Shown here piece by piece: positions 1-10,313 of a stretch of 64,000 nt of DNA. The notes below the pieces were generated by a model. That model saw only the letters and a list, made by a program, of their open reading frames with translations, was not told the origin of the DNA and made no database searches. The stretch comes from Zygnema cylindricum (Eukaryota > Streptophyta > Zygnematophyceae > Zygnematales > Zygnemataceae): assembly GCA_037447655.1 (NCBI GenBank), contig JBBHKE010001395.1:762133-826132 (forward strand), in the 5' to 3' direction. The position numbers and the translations under genes are program-made. Position 1 is the stretch's first letter. Each line of letters starts with the position of its first letter.

Positions 1-132
1 TCTATCTCCCTCTCCAACTTTCAATGACTGCGACAAGTGTGGGAGTTGGAGAAAGGAGTTAGAGGCAGACTGCCTCTACTTCTTTTTTGCATTTTACACA
101 ACCTAGAAAATACTAAAATAGCCTTTAATTTC

Positions 133-136
<4 letters not shown>
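1..136 (-). mobile_element. Terminal fragment of a Copia LTR
   Basis: This is the 5' tip of a minus-strand LTR: read on the minus strand it begins TGTAGAAATT at position 136 and runs off the left edge of the window. It shares the motif with CGACAAGTGTG and the adjacent 'gcatttt..acctagaaaatac' context with the Copia LTRs at 55.4 and 58.6 kb. A TA microsatellite starts directly at its end. Confidence 0.6.
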
Positions 137-227
<91 letters not shown>

Positions 228-412
228 GTGCATATAAATATATATGTAATATATATATATATATATATTTATTTATCTACATATATATATAATATATATA
301 TACATAGATACATAGATATATATATATTCATATATATATATACATATATATATGCATAGATATGTATATTTATATATGTATATATATGTGTGTGTGTGTG
401 TGTGTGTATCAT
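137..412. repeat. TA-rich microsatellite
   Basis: An almost pure (TA)n tract occupies 137-229 and is followed by degenerate TATA/GATA/CATA runs ending in a short (GT)n tract near 388-407. Reading frames through it encode only YIYIYI strings and are not genes. Confidence 0.95.
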
Positions 413-931
413 ACACATAGCAATTCACTAAGTTGAAATAAACAGGAGTTTTATTTCCACTATGAAGGAGCTCCACACAGAAATTCAGCTCAAGATATGA
501 AATGCACACAAGAATATTCACCAGCAAAGTTTCACTTCCTCAAAGATAGACTTATCATACAAAGCTGAATCCGTGTAAGCTCTCTTTGATTTCTTAAGTC
601 CTACAATAGTATTTTATACACTAAAGTCTTTCTACCGTTCTGTAACCTTATCAATGGACTAAGCTGTACAGTTAGTACTGTACCATCGACCCCGTTTTTT
701 ACATGAAAATAAACTAGTATTATTTACACACTATTTCGAATGTCTTGTCGGCTTTGAAAATATTACAGTCCCTTCAGTTTGGCTCATGAACTCATATAAT
801 TTCTCTCCCACTTTTCGTTTTTTTTCTTTTTTTTGATAGATGCTAGACCATAAGCCGAAAAGAAACATTGCGGAGATTGAGGAAGTTTGCTCTTCCTTAA
901 ATTATCGACAAATTTTATGCATTTGTCACAC

Positions 932-962
<31 letters not shown>

Positions 963-1945
963 GTATATATATATTAATATATACACACATATATATATAT
1001 ATATATCATAGATACAGAGATATATGGATACATAGATACATAGATATATAGATATACTGATACATGGATATATAAATACGTAGATTTAGACAAATAGATA
1101 CATAGACACATAAAGACATTGATATATAGAGATATAAATATATTTTTTCTCCCATCATGTGTGCCACCTCAGTTTTCACACATTCACAAACCATACTGGT
1201 GAGGAAGAATTAAAGGGTTTAAGGGATTGGCACCCATATTTTCGTTAGACCTTAGGAGAACTAAAGGGTAAAAACAAAAAGAAACACGCAGTTGGTTTCA
1301 TTTCTAATATCCCTCCCTCTCCTTTTATTTTACCTCTTTTCCCACTCTATTCCCCCATACTATCTTTTTCACTCTCCATTACATACTTTTTCCTTATTTC
1401 CACTCCACTGTTTTCCACATGTTTCCCTTTACCTCGCCTGCCAAAAATACACCTGTGCCCCTCCTCTTTCTCCCATTTCATCTACCCAAAACTCTACACA
1501 ATGTCTTGGATGTCAATTTTGATTTGTTGTCGAAGCTAGTGACGCCCGCGATAAAAGACTCTCGAAAACCTTTCGAGTTACTCTTCCTTTACCTTCTTTG
1601 ACCTGGCACTTACATCTGGTCCTATAAACGAAGACTTTATAGGTTTTTGTTTGTAATTTTGATCTTTTGGGAGCTTAGAATTTGGGATCCCTTTGTCTTA
1701 GACAATACACGCGCATTCCTCTAGTGTTGTCGATCCTCCCTACATTTTGTGGTGGAATCGTTCGTCAAATTTCGTACATGTGTCTCCATGACGTCACACA
1801 CATATATCGGGAAGGTTCACCAGTACCAAAGGTATCGCCCAAGATTGCACAAAAATATAAAAATCTCACTGGATGTCGTGGCGGTACGTGGTGCATGATC
1901 TCGTTGTCCTACATTTGTTTCTTTGTCGTCGCACTTTCGCGAAGG
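413..1945. other. Intergenic, no gene recognised
   Basis: AT-rich sequence without a recognisable coding frame. It contains a second degenerate TA/GATA microsatellite at about 930-1150 and a pyrimidine-rich stretch at about 1305-1460. I see no conserved protein motif or RNA gene here. Confidence 0.6.
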
Positions 1946-1947
1946 TA

Positions 1948-2163
1948 CACCGTGAATCGCTATTAGTGACAATGGTTTTTTCGTCTCATAAAACATATTT
2001 ATATGTAAATAATCGTCGGATTGCTGATCTGACGGTCTCGATTGAAAGTTAAGATTCTCAGCTTCCGATTGGCGGTCTCAAACTGAAAATCGGACAAGTG
2101 TGTACGGAGATATAATGTTTTAAGAGAGGAAAAAAATATCAACCCTTATAGCGATACACGGTG
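1948..2163. mobile_element. MITE, CACCGTGAATCG family
   Basis: Terminal inverted repeats: the left end reads CACCGTGAATCGCTATTAG and the right end is its near reverse complement, closing on CACGGTG. The left flank is TA, as in the better-preserved copies at 10097 and 11563. Inside is a further inverted arrangement of sequences mentioning CGTACACA/TGTGTACGG, shared with the copies at 25374 and 25592. No coding capacity. Confidence 0.8.
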
Positions 2164-2700
2164 TGTTGTAAGCTTGATTCTCTGATAGCGTGTTCCTACC
2201 AAAAAAAAAATCACTTCCGCAACAGACGGACGCTCGAATAATGTACGGCTTTCTGAGCACCGATTTTGTAAATTTCGGAAGTTCTCGGAAAACCGTACAA
2301 ATGAACTTCCTCAAAATATTACGGTATATAGAAGAAGGGTAAAAGTCGCGTCTTTCTGTGAAACACGCCAACAGTAACCCGAAAAGCTGACGTAGCAAAA
2401 GCAATATCTGAACGGCTATTTCGTTGCTTTCGCGCGAAAAATCTGCCTGACTTTGAGTCACCGTCGTCGTCCTTCGAACATAGTAAATTTGAAAATCTGC
2501 AGGTTTGTTTTTCGCGCCTTTGTTTGATGACGTCAAAGCGTATGACGTGACATAAGACACCTTCGATTGGAGTTACGTGCACATAATTTTGGTGTGATAG
2601 ACACCCGTTTTCCGATGAGTTTTCGGAAAATCATCGGAATGGGCAAAAAGTTACAAATGCTCCGGTGGGTACAAGCTATGAAAGTCTAAATCAATTGCGT
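2164..2700. other. Intergenic, no gene recognised
   Basis: Open frames on the minus strand here have no recognisable motif. A short imperfect palindrome of CCGATGAGTTTTCGGAAAATC type lies near 2610-2640. Confidence 0.5.
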
Positions 2701-2728
2701 GGTTCACACTTGAAAAATGGGAAAACGG
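2701..2728 (+). repeat. Left arm of 28-bp perfect inverted repeat
   Basis: The arm begins GGTTCACACTTGAAAAATGG. Its exact reverse complement lies at 9628-9655. The ten bases outside (2691-2700, tcaattgcgt) also match the outer ten bases of the other arm at eight positions, so the inverted repeat is really about 38 bp with two mismatches. It brackets the Crypton remnant. Confidence 0.85.
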
Positions 2729-4379
2729 TATGGTATGGAAACGGTACTTTTTTTTGTCCGCCGTGAACTGGCAAGTGACGCTAGCCTACGTCAACTAGCG
2801 TGTAGTGATACGAGCCACTTGTTCCTACGAAAAGTAAATGCTTTGCGGACGTGATATTTACGAAGCCTTTCAAACCAAGCAAGCGTTTGTACAAACCGAA
2901 AACAACCGCGAAAGAACTTTGAACACGTTTTTTTTTTTTTTTCGAACAATTTTTTTTTCTTTTTTTTTTATATTACGTGTTCTCTTATCTGATTAGTCCT
3001 ATAGTTTTTCATAAGTTTGCGACGGAATGAATTCTTGTACGGTTCACGCTCGTGCGCTTGGTTTTCGAAATTCTTCAAAAACGAAAAAACGCATTCTTAA
3101 CATGATGTCCGATGGCAGGCGGCAGTTGTCGTAGTAGTATTAGACATTGGGGGGAGGGTACATTTGGCGGGCGGCGGAGACCTTCGAGGAGGAATTTGCC
3201 CGGGCGATGTAAATCCCTCCTAGTTATTTGATAAGGACAAAAATTTCGCGCGAAGCGCTGAGATTTTTTTTTCTAGGAGTCTCCTCGCTGATTAGGTCAG
3301 ATGGAAAAAAAAAAACAAAAAAAATACAAAGTGTTCACACTTACAGCGTTCTCATATAGAGAATTCGCCACAAATAGCATCACACGCGTCGCATGAGAAC
3401 ATGTAAATCGCGTTCGCGACTCAAAATATCTACATAATATAATAAACATTCACACTTTAAACACTACACCCTTCAATCCGTCGGACAACTGAGTCGCGCG
3501 TCAAGTGAGAGCACATGATCTTTGCCATAAAAAACAAAAATAAAAATTAGCCGCGCGTCACGTGAGAACACATTACGTATGATATTATAAACAAACAAAA
3601 AAGTACAGTCATATTGTCGTCAAATGGCGCCGCAGGCGGAATTTTTTTTACTACGCTACGTGAAATGAGGATAATACGCGGATAGTGTAAAAATATCCTA
3701 CGGTCATTATTGAAGTAGTATTTTGAAAGGAGGAGAAGATATTTTGAAAGCGGAGAAGGTATATATATTCAAATTTTTAAAAGTACAAGACAGATCCGCG
3801 TGTACTACTTACTTACTCCAAAATGTGACGCTATTTATTATACTCCGTACGTTCGAAAGTGAAATTTTGTACTTTTCCATGTAGATTACCTCTCCTCGCG
3901 GATGTCTGTACGTAGTAAAATTGAAATTCGTACTCGCCAATGTAGATTACCTCTCCGCGCGAATTTCGTACTTTCAAATTTGGACCAATTTTTTTCAGTA
4001 TGTATCGCAAATGATTACGTTTCAAATTGTATTATTTTAAAACGTAAATAAATATGGGTGTATGTTAATCTGTTTATTACGTACGCTTTAACCATAGGTT
4101 TTGTTTTACGTTTTAACGTATCTAGTGTTAAAACCAACAGCTAAATCAACTTAACCCTAAATCCTACAGCCTAACCCTAAATCTTGCAGCTTGACCCTGA
4201 ATCCCACAGTTTTGAATTTTCGTTTTTGTTATTTTTTTATTTATTTTATTTAATCTTTTTTTATTTTTTACTTGTTTTTCTTTCAACGCCTTTATTTTAA
4301 ATTAAACTTTGTAAAGGTTTCTCTTATTATTTTCTTTTTATTATATTTTTTTTTCTTCTAGATAATTTTTTTCTTTTCA
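2729..4379. other. Region left of the Crypton, no gene recognised
   Basis: Mixed AT-rich and locally CG-containing DNA. Short degenerate repeats are visible: three GCGCGTC(A)AGTGAGA-type units at about 3385-3570, and a two-copy repeat around 'atgtagattacctctcc' at 3880-3960. A CCCTAAATCCTACAGC-like run (three units, telomere-like) lies at 4153-4210. This may be the non-coding left end of the transposon, but I cannot show that. Confidence 0.5.
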
Positions 4380-4790
4380 ATGTTTTCTTGGCGTAAGGGA
4401 ATTTTCAAAATTTTACCTAGCATTGTCTCAGGGCTCACATTTGGAAACTGTCAAAAAATTGTTCATTTAGAAGATGACGATAGCAATGTAGGAATAAAAA
4501 ACCCCCTACAATATAGTGAAACAGATAGAGCACAGATCATCAAAAATACATTAAAACATCGTAACCCAAAAACTGAAAAAGTTCGTCAAGTTGGTTTAAA
4601 TCAGTATGAAATTTTTTGGAGTGCCCAAGGGCACCCAAATGTAGCTATTACACCTGATGGGGTTACTAAACTATTAGAGAATAACAAAAATAAAAGCTAT
4701 ACCACACTCATACAATGGGTGAAAAGACTCTAAGACTCGTATAAAACGCAATTAGCCATAAAAGGAGGGGGGTGAAAATCCTAGAGTCAA
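4380..4790 (+). pseudogene. Crypton recombinase, N-terminal part
   Basis: An open frame of 117 codons starts MFSWRKG at 4380. Its later part reads YEIFWSAQGHPNVAITPDG and then SYTTLIQWVKRL, followed by a TAA at 4731 and, in the same frame, DSYKTQLAIKGG. This layout resembles the N-terminal SAM-like helical domain of tyrosine recombinases (a 'Y-x-x-W...T..K...Y..L.DLY..Q' pattern). The stop inside that stretch indicates decay. On its own the block would not be recognisable; the call rests on the blocks downstream. Confidence 0.6.
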
Positions 4791-5479
4791 CAATTTCATC
4801 CAAAAACTTTTAGGAGTCCAAAAAAATACATCAAATTTTTTAAAAAATAACCATGGAGACCGTCGAGAATGTATACGAGAAGCGTATTCTCTCGAAGATT
4901 ACAAAAGGTTTTCAACATTTTGGTAGGAGTTGACCGAATGAAAGCACAAAGAAAAAAAGTTGGGGATGGAACCATACACCAGCATTCAAGTGAGGTATGT
5001 ATCGATAAAAATATTAAATTTTGTATTTCATTGTTTAGATTCATGTTGTTTTTTACTTAACATTTTAATTTTATAGGGTGCATAATTTTTGAGTTTCTTA
5101 TCCGATTTTCTTATTTTAGGGTTTAGATTTTAATTTTTGACTTTATAATACATTTTTTTAACATGTTTTTTTGGGATTCAAATAGATTTTAAAAGTTAAC
5201 TCCAAAATCTATTTAAAACAGAGACAAAATTAGGTGCATTTTTGTTTTTGGAGAAAGTAAACATTCTTTTAAAATAAAGCTCCATTTATGTTTGTAACAT
5301 TGTCATTTTTTTTGTTTGTGTTGTTTTGTTTATTTTTTTTGTGATGCAATTTTTGTTTTTTGGGAAAAATGGTAATTTTTTTTCAAAGAAAGCTCTCATT
5401 ATATTTGTAACATTGTCATTTTTTGTCTCTTTGATGCTTTGTTTTTGTTTTTTGTAGGAGTCAATTTATCATGAACCAT

Positions 5480-6303
5480 GCGTGTCTCAGTCGAGGCGAT
5501 GATTCCATAAATGCTTAGTTAGCAAATGTTTTTTCGTATGATCTTCCTTTTCTTGGGCCAGACAAGGGTTATGTTTTGGCGATGGTTACATGAAATGGGA
5601 AAACTAATGTGTTAAGTAATCTAAAAAAATGGAGCTTTAATGAAATGTGTATTTTTGTAATGTTTTGTGCATAACCCAAAAACAAGTTTTACTAATTTTT
5701 TTCGGTGTTTTTATGGTATTTTTTTACCGCAGAACGGTCGTCCGGAATTTATCGGATGCATGCGTCACTTAGACTTTTTTATTTGTTCGGTAGGTGCTGT
5801 GGCCCAACAGTTTTTTGGAGGTGGGAATTAGCTACAAATAAAAATGCAATTCTTAATTTTTCGACGAAAAAATCTGTTATGGTGAGCCTTTCACGTAAGG
5901 GAGAGTTTTAGCGGAAGACCAAGAAGGAAAAGAAACACAGTTCATGCAACCTCTTTGCTACAATACACAATTTCAGTATATAAAAAAAAAACATTCCAAA
6001 CCAAAAATATTTCCTTGTCTCATAAAACCCATGCCGGACGTGGTAAAGGAGCAACGATGTTGGAGACAAGAGGGTGCGTTTTTGTAAAATTAACATTTGA
6101 TTTTTTTTCATGCATTTATTTGAAATAATGAAGTTTTGTTATCTATGTTCTCATTTTTTAAATTTTGATTTTTTTTTGGTAAATATTTCAGTGGTGATCG
6201 AGAAGCCATTAGAGTGATGGGACGTTGGACATCCGACCACTTCTCATACTCTTATGTCATGGATTTGCCAATGGACATTCTTCTTCAAGCTTCTGGCCAC
6301 TAA
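5480..6303 (+). pseudogene. Crypton tyrosine recombinase, catalytic part (broken)
   Basis: The family cuts and rejoins DNA through a tyrosine, using an R...H-x-x-R...H/W...Y set. Here the candidate first arginine is in SRGDD (codon 5492-5494), followed by YDLPFLGPDKGYVLAMVT and, after a TGA, NGKTN. The next block, after a CGCAG acceptor-like site at 5729-5733, reads NGRPEFIGCMRHLDFF then ICSVGAVAQQ; a one-base shift near 5811-5820 is needed to enter WRWELATNKN. The H-x-x-R is in KTHAGRGKGATML (His 6030-6032, Arg 6039-6041). The last block reads VMGRWTSDHFSYSYVMDLP, with tyrosine codons at 6247-6249 and 6253-6255 as the likely nucleophile, and ends LLQASGH at a TAA (6301-6303). Stops and the frameshift show that it is inactive. 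Confidence 0.8.
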
Positions 6304-6844
6304 AACAACACCATAAAATATTTTCTACCTTGTTCCAGAGTGAAACCCCCTTCTACTATTTGTGCTATGTTTTAGCCGTGGGTCAAAACGACATATGTTG
6401 AGCTGCCAACAGTATGTTTATAAAAACTCTCACCATTTCTATCATTACTTTTTGTGCTAAGTAATCTTTGGTGTTTTATGTTCGTCACATTTTTTTTATA
6501 TTACTCTATTTTTTTTCTTGTATTCACTTATATTCATTTTTTTATTGTTTTTTTTTTATTTTTTTTTGTCTTTTCAATTGTTTTTCCAGTTTTTCAATTG
6601 TTTTTCTGTTTTTATGTTGTTTTTTATGTGTTTTTCCGGTAATTTTGTATTCTTTTAATTGGTTTTGTTTTTCTCTTTCCCTCTCAATCTCTTTTTATTT
6701 TTTTCTCTCCCTGTCACATTTTTTTTTATTTTATATGTAATATTTTTTTTTATATATATATATTTTATGCATTGTTTTTTTGTTTTTGTTTTAATCTTAA
6801 TGAATTATTTTTCTATTGAACCATACAAATGTTTTTTTGTGCAG

Positions 6845-7267
6845 AAAAATGCTCGAGCTTCTAAATCTGAAAGAGATTTAAGCGCACAAAATTTCGTTCA
6901 CACCATGTTATGGCTCAAAAGTGTGTTTTTACAGGACCGTATTTTTTTCCATGATTTATTTTCTGATCTTCCTATCTTCAAGCACAAACTGTTCCAATCT
7001 CGTTTTTGGTCGTCATTCAAAGGCGAAGTCAAAAAAACTTGTCATGAAGCATCAAACATGTGGGCTTCAATTGCTGATGCCGAAGCAAATGTGCCAATTA
7101 CAATCTCACAAGTGGGAAAATCAGTTGATTCGCTATTCATGTGGAGTGAAGCTTGTGGAAGAAATATTGATTACATGGGAGAGGAAATGTATTATGTAAA
7201 AGAGACACTTTCAAGTTTGAATAAGAAAATGTGTAGTATAGATGATAAGTTAACGCATATTATGTAG
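6845..7267 (+). pseudogene. Crypton C-terminal region, WLK-VFLQD block
   Basis: Following a TTTTTTGTGCAG acceptor-like sequence, an open frame of 140 codons runs KNARASKSERD, then FVHTMLWLKSVFLQD, FHDLFSDLPIFKHKLFQS, and finishes with a predicted helical stretch (VGKSVDSLFMW, then YVKETLSSLNKKM). Crypton proteins commonly carry a region of the form 'WLR.V.LQDA...Y..HP.F...F' after the recombinase domain, and this matches it. The longer open frame upstream (from 6659) is poly-phenylalanine translated from T-rich DNA and is not part of the protein. Confidence 0.7.
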
Positions 7268-7410
7268 GTGGTAGATGGTCAAAGAGAGGCGTTTCATGTA
7301 AGACAACCTTCTCAAAATCAAAATAGACCATAAGAAGGTGAATCAGCGATGGGAATCGGGACTCTGAACGTGATCTTCCTCGAAGTCAAGACGAGCAACA
7401 TGAAACTCAT

Positions 7411-7785
7411 GTGGAAACGGCACGAGCAACTGAACCCTTTCCACCTCCTATTCCTTTACAAGAAAAATCTTATCAAGTGCCTTTGATGACTCAAATCGGA
7501 GCGCGACTTCACACGGTTAAAGATGTGTGGAAAGCATACCATGATGGTATAGGTGGGCTCCCTTCCATTGCCGATTTGGAATCAAGTAGAACTAGTTGGA
7601 GGAAAGGAGAATATCGAAAGTTTTATAATTGGAATATCATCTTGGAGGAAGTTAAAAGAATAGCAAAGGTGAATGGTGTAACATTATGTACGGCATTGAG
7701 CAGGTTGCAAGATCGCCAATTCGTGAACAAATGGAGTCTACGCGACATATCAAGGAGATTAACGACTAAAAACAAAAAAAACTAA
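7411..7785 (+). pseudogene. GCR1_C-like DNA-binding domain of the Crypton
   Basis: A frame of 124 codons contains ARLHTVKDVWKAYHDGIGG, LPSIADLESS, TSWRKGEYRKFYNWNI and ILEEVKRIAK. This is the pattern of the GCR1_C family ('TV.DLW.EW..G..G.PS...LE...G..WR.....R..Y..R..I...I'), a DNA-binding domain shared by yeast Gcr1-type activators and many fungal and oomycete Cryptons. The block is separated from the preceding one by a stop (7265) and about 140 bp. The tail KNGVTLCTALSRLQ..RQ onward is less conserved and ends at TAA 7783-7785. This block is the best preserved of the element. Confidence 0.75.
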
Positions 7786-7790
7786 ATTGT

Positions 7791-8243
7791 AGTTTGTGAG
7801 ACTGTTTTGGCACTTATTATAAATGTGTTTTATTTTGCTTTTAAAAGTTTTTATAAACATATATAATAATATATAATGTGTATTTAAACTGATTTTTTTA
7901 TAAATTCAAACTCGTGTAATGAGTTTGCTTGTATTTTTGTTATTTTCGGCCCATGGTATGTTTATGTTTTATTTGTTTTTTCCTTTATTTTAACTTGTTT
8001 TTTTATTTGATAAAAAAAGACCTGTAAACCTTTGATGTTGTTGAAGTTAATGTTTGTTGTAACCTGTTTCATAAATATTATCATTTTAATTTGTATTTAC
8101 AAAATAAATTATTCAATATTTGCTGCTTACTGTGTTTTCATCATTAAGTTGGATATCGTGTTCACTTACACTACTTCTATATGTATATGATTTTAATTTC
8201 ACTATTTTTATAAACAATTACATTAGGCTGAAAAGTTTTAGTT
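7791..8243. other. AT-rich flank of the Crypton
   Basis: Very AT-rich sequence with no coding frame or motif that I can recognise; possibly the 3' non-coding part of the transposon. Confidence 0.5.
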
Positions 8244-8862
8244 AAAGTTTTTTGGTTTATATAACAAATTATAACTTAACACAAACCAAATAGAGTTTAT
8301 CTATCATGGTCAATTAAAAATGTAGTCGTTGTGTTTGTCAAACTTAATAAGGTTGAAATATTGTAAAACACAAAAATCATAACAACGATCGTGGGAGTCA
8401 AATATCTACAATATTTCGTTTTGTGATACAATAAGAGGAAATAAAAACAACGGCTAATAATTATCATCGTTTATTTGTTATTTTTTTTTTTTAAATGCCT
8501 ATTGTCGAATACTTAATCGGATATTTCAAAAAATTTATGAATGATTATGTTACATTAGAAAGGTTTATTTAATGCTTTTGGTTTATGTATAACAAACTAT
8601 AACTTAACACAAACCAAATATAGTTTCTCTATTATGGTTTATCAAATTGTAGTCGTTGTATTTGTCAAACTTAATAGGCGGGCTTGAAACATTGTAAGAT
8701 AGAAAAACGATAACATCGATCTTTGGAGTAAAATTTGTTCTATTATTCGTTTTGTGATACCATAAAACAAAATAAAAGCAATGACTAACTATTCTCATCC
8801 GTTGTTGAGTTTTTTTATTTTATAAATGCCTTTTGTCCAAGATTTGATCGGATAGTCAATGT
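8244..8862. repeat. Two-copy tandem duplication, about 310 bp per unit
   Basis: Unit one (about 8244-8546) and unit two (about 8567-8862) share long blocks in the same order: 'aacttaacacaaaccaaata', 'gtagtcgttgt', 'tttgtcaaacttaata', 'ttcgttttgtgatac' and a closing 'cggata'. The copies differ at many positions and by small indels, so the duplication is not recent. No coding frame spans it. Confidence 0.8.
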
Positions 8863-9627
8863 ATTTATTTTTATATTTGTGTTATATTATGTATAAATGT
8901 TTTATTACATTACGATTAATGCATTAATATTCCACAATTTTAACAATATATTTAATTAAACAGCATTAAAAATATATTAACGATGGGGACCAAAAAAATA
9001 ATTAATTCAAACAGCCGCTAAGGACCAACCGACCAGCAGCAAATTGAGTGATTAACTACTCTATTTTGAGTAGCAGCGTATCGAGGAGATCGACGATATA
9101 GGCGCTATGGTAACGTAGCGGCAATGGGCAGCACGTCTTATTTTTGTTTTTTTAATTTTTTTGGGACGCCTTCCTTCGTGCGTTGGTTTTTAACTTTTTA
9201 TTGTTTTTTGTTTTACTTGACACTTTGACATCGCCCGCCGCGAAAGCACCTATTTATCCGTTTGCGTCCTCCCGCGAGACGCCGTACGCCGCCAGCTAAT
9301 AAAGGTATACCTGGCCCGGCGACTGGCACACCTGGCCCGGTTACGTCTTCGCGGGCCAATTCGAAATGTGTCGAACCGGCATCCGCGGGAGTCTCCGCGA
9401 GGTTATCCTGCGGCCGGCGTTTCTCTCCTCGACCCTCCGCGAGGCTCCTCGTTTCGGCCTGTACCGGCAGTTTGCTCTCCGCGCACCTGTCGACTTTTGA
9501 CGCATAAAACTGAGTCTTTTGTCCGCCCCTACGCTCCAAAACGGTCAAACCAACTGCTCTAACCGTCACCGCTACGTTTTTTGTCATTTTATGAAATTTG
9601 GCGTACGGATCCCAGAATTTATGACAT
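8863..9627. other. Intergenic with a GC-rich patch
   Basis: An AT-rich part is followed by a conspicuous GC-rich patch at about 9230-9530 with many CGCGAG/CCTGGCCCGG words. Frames of 60-120 codons on both strands cross the patch, but they show no known motif and look like by-products of high GC. Confidence 0.5.
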
Positions 9628-9655
9628 CCGTTTTCCCATTTTTCAAGTGTGAACC
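9628..9655 (-). repeat. Right arm of 28-bp perfect inverted repeat
   Basis: Exact reverse complement of 2701-2728; on the minus strand it begins GGTTCACACTTGAAAAATGG. The adjoining outer bases 9656-9665 match the outer bases of the left arm at eight of ten positions when reverse-complemented. The internal sequence next to the two arms diverges quickly. Confidence 0.85.
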
Positions 9656-10096
9656 AAGCAAATGATCTTAGGTCGTACTTCCATTAGCGGTTGCAGTAAG
9701 TGTACGGACACGTTTACTGACTGCTGACGTCACTTAATTGCGCTTTGATTCACATGGAGAATTTTTTTTCTGCAAAACTTGCGATCAGAGAAACCACCAA
9801 AGGTAGAAGAGGGGTAAAAAAAAAAACACACACATTTAAAGACTACGTGAGCCAAGAATCCAAGATACAACATGGGCATGGAGAACAAACTAGAAAGTCG
9901 GTGCTAACCGCCAAAGACTAGGCAAATCTACCAAAGGTGACTACCCACAAACGGAAGAAGAAACAATAGTACAGTACATGACTGGCCCCCATCCGTACCA
10001 AGATAAAGTACACAACCTCGACGATCTTGGATCACATTGGCACGTCGAAAACACACGTGCGAAAATGTTCGAAACAGGACAAGCTACAGTACAGTA
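9656..10096. other. Intergenic, no gene recognised
   Basis: No coding frame or repeat of note; a short run 'acagtacagtaca' leads into the MITE that follows. Confidence 0.5.
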
Positions 10097-10313
10097 CACC
10101 GCCAATCGTTATTAGCGTTGTTTACGCTAATTCCGTCCCGCTTTTTTTTTTTTTATTCTCAAATAGAATTATCCACACTATTTAAAAAAAAATCCTAATT
10201 CCTAATTAGAATAGACGATTTCTTCGAAAATTTTTAAATTCCCGATTAGCGTAAACCACGCTATATATTCGTATACGCTAAAAAAACTTACACGCTAATA
10301 ACGATTGGCGGTG
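10097..10313. mobile_element. MITE, CACCG family, intact ends
   Basis: The ends are perfect inverted repeats for at least 20 bp (CACCGCCAATCGTTATTAGC at the left, its reverse complement at the right). The element is flanked by TA on both sides, which fits a TA target-site duplication. No coding capacity. It is one of the best-preserved of at least seven related copies in this window. Confidence 0.85.

Larger units (their letters stand above)
4380..7790 (+). mobile_element. Decayed Crypton-type tyrosine-recombinase transposon
   Basis: Successive blocks on the plus strand follow the order of a Crypton protein. They are an N-terminal helical block (4380-4790), a first-arginine block with RGDD and GKTN (5480-5625), a GCMRH...CSVGAVA block (5734-5911), an H-x-x-R block (6018-6084), a GRWTSD...Y block ending in a stop (6191-6303), a WLK-VFLQD block (6845-7267) and a GCR1_C-like DNA-binding block (7411-7785). 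The blocks are separated by AT-rich stretches that may be introns or decay. In-frame stops and at least one frameshift make it non-functional as a single protein. Cryptons lack transposase-type terminal repeats in known families, so the ends are uncertain; the coordinates give only the coding span. Confidence 0.8.

Noticed and set aside
37-527. Frames of YIYIYI repeats
   Set aside because: They are the translation of a TA microsatellite and have no coding signal.
6454-6840. Poly-phenylalanine frames between the Crypton blocks
   Set aside because: They come from T-rich, intron-like DNA; the recognisable protein resumes only at about 6845.
9213-9587. A 124-codon minus-strand frame in the GC-rich patch
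   Set aside because: Both strands are open there, as expected for high GC, and no motif or exon context was found.
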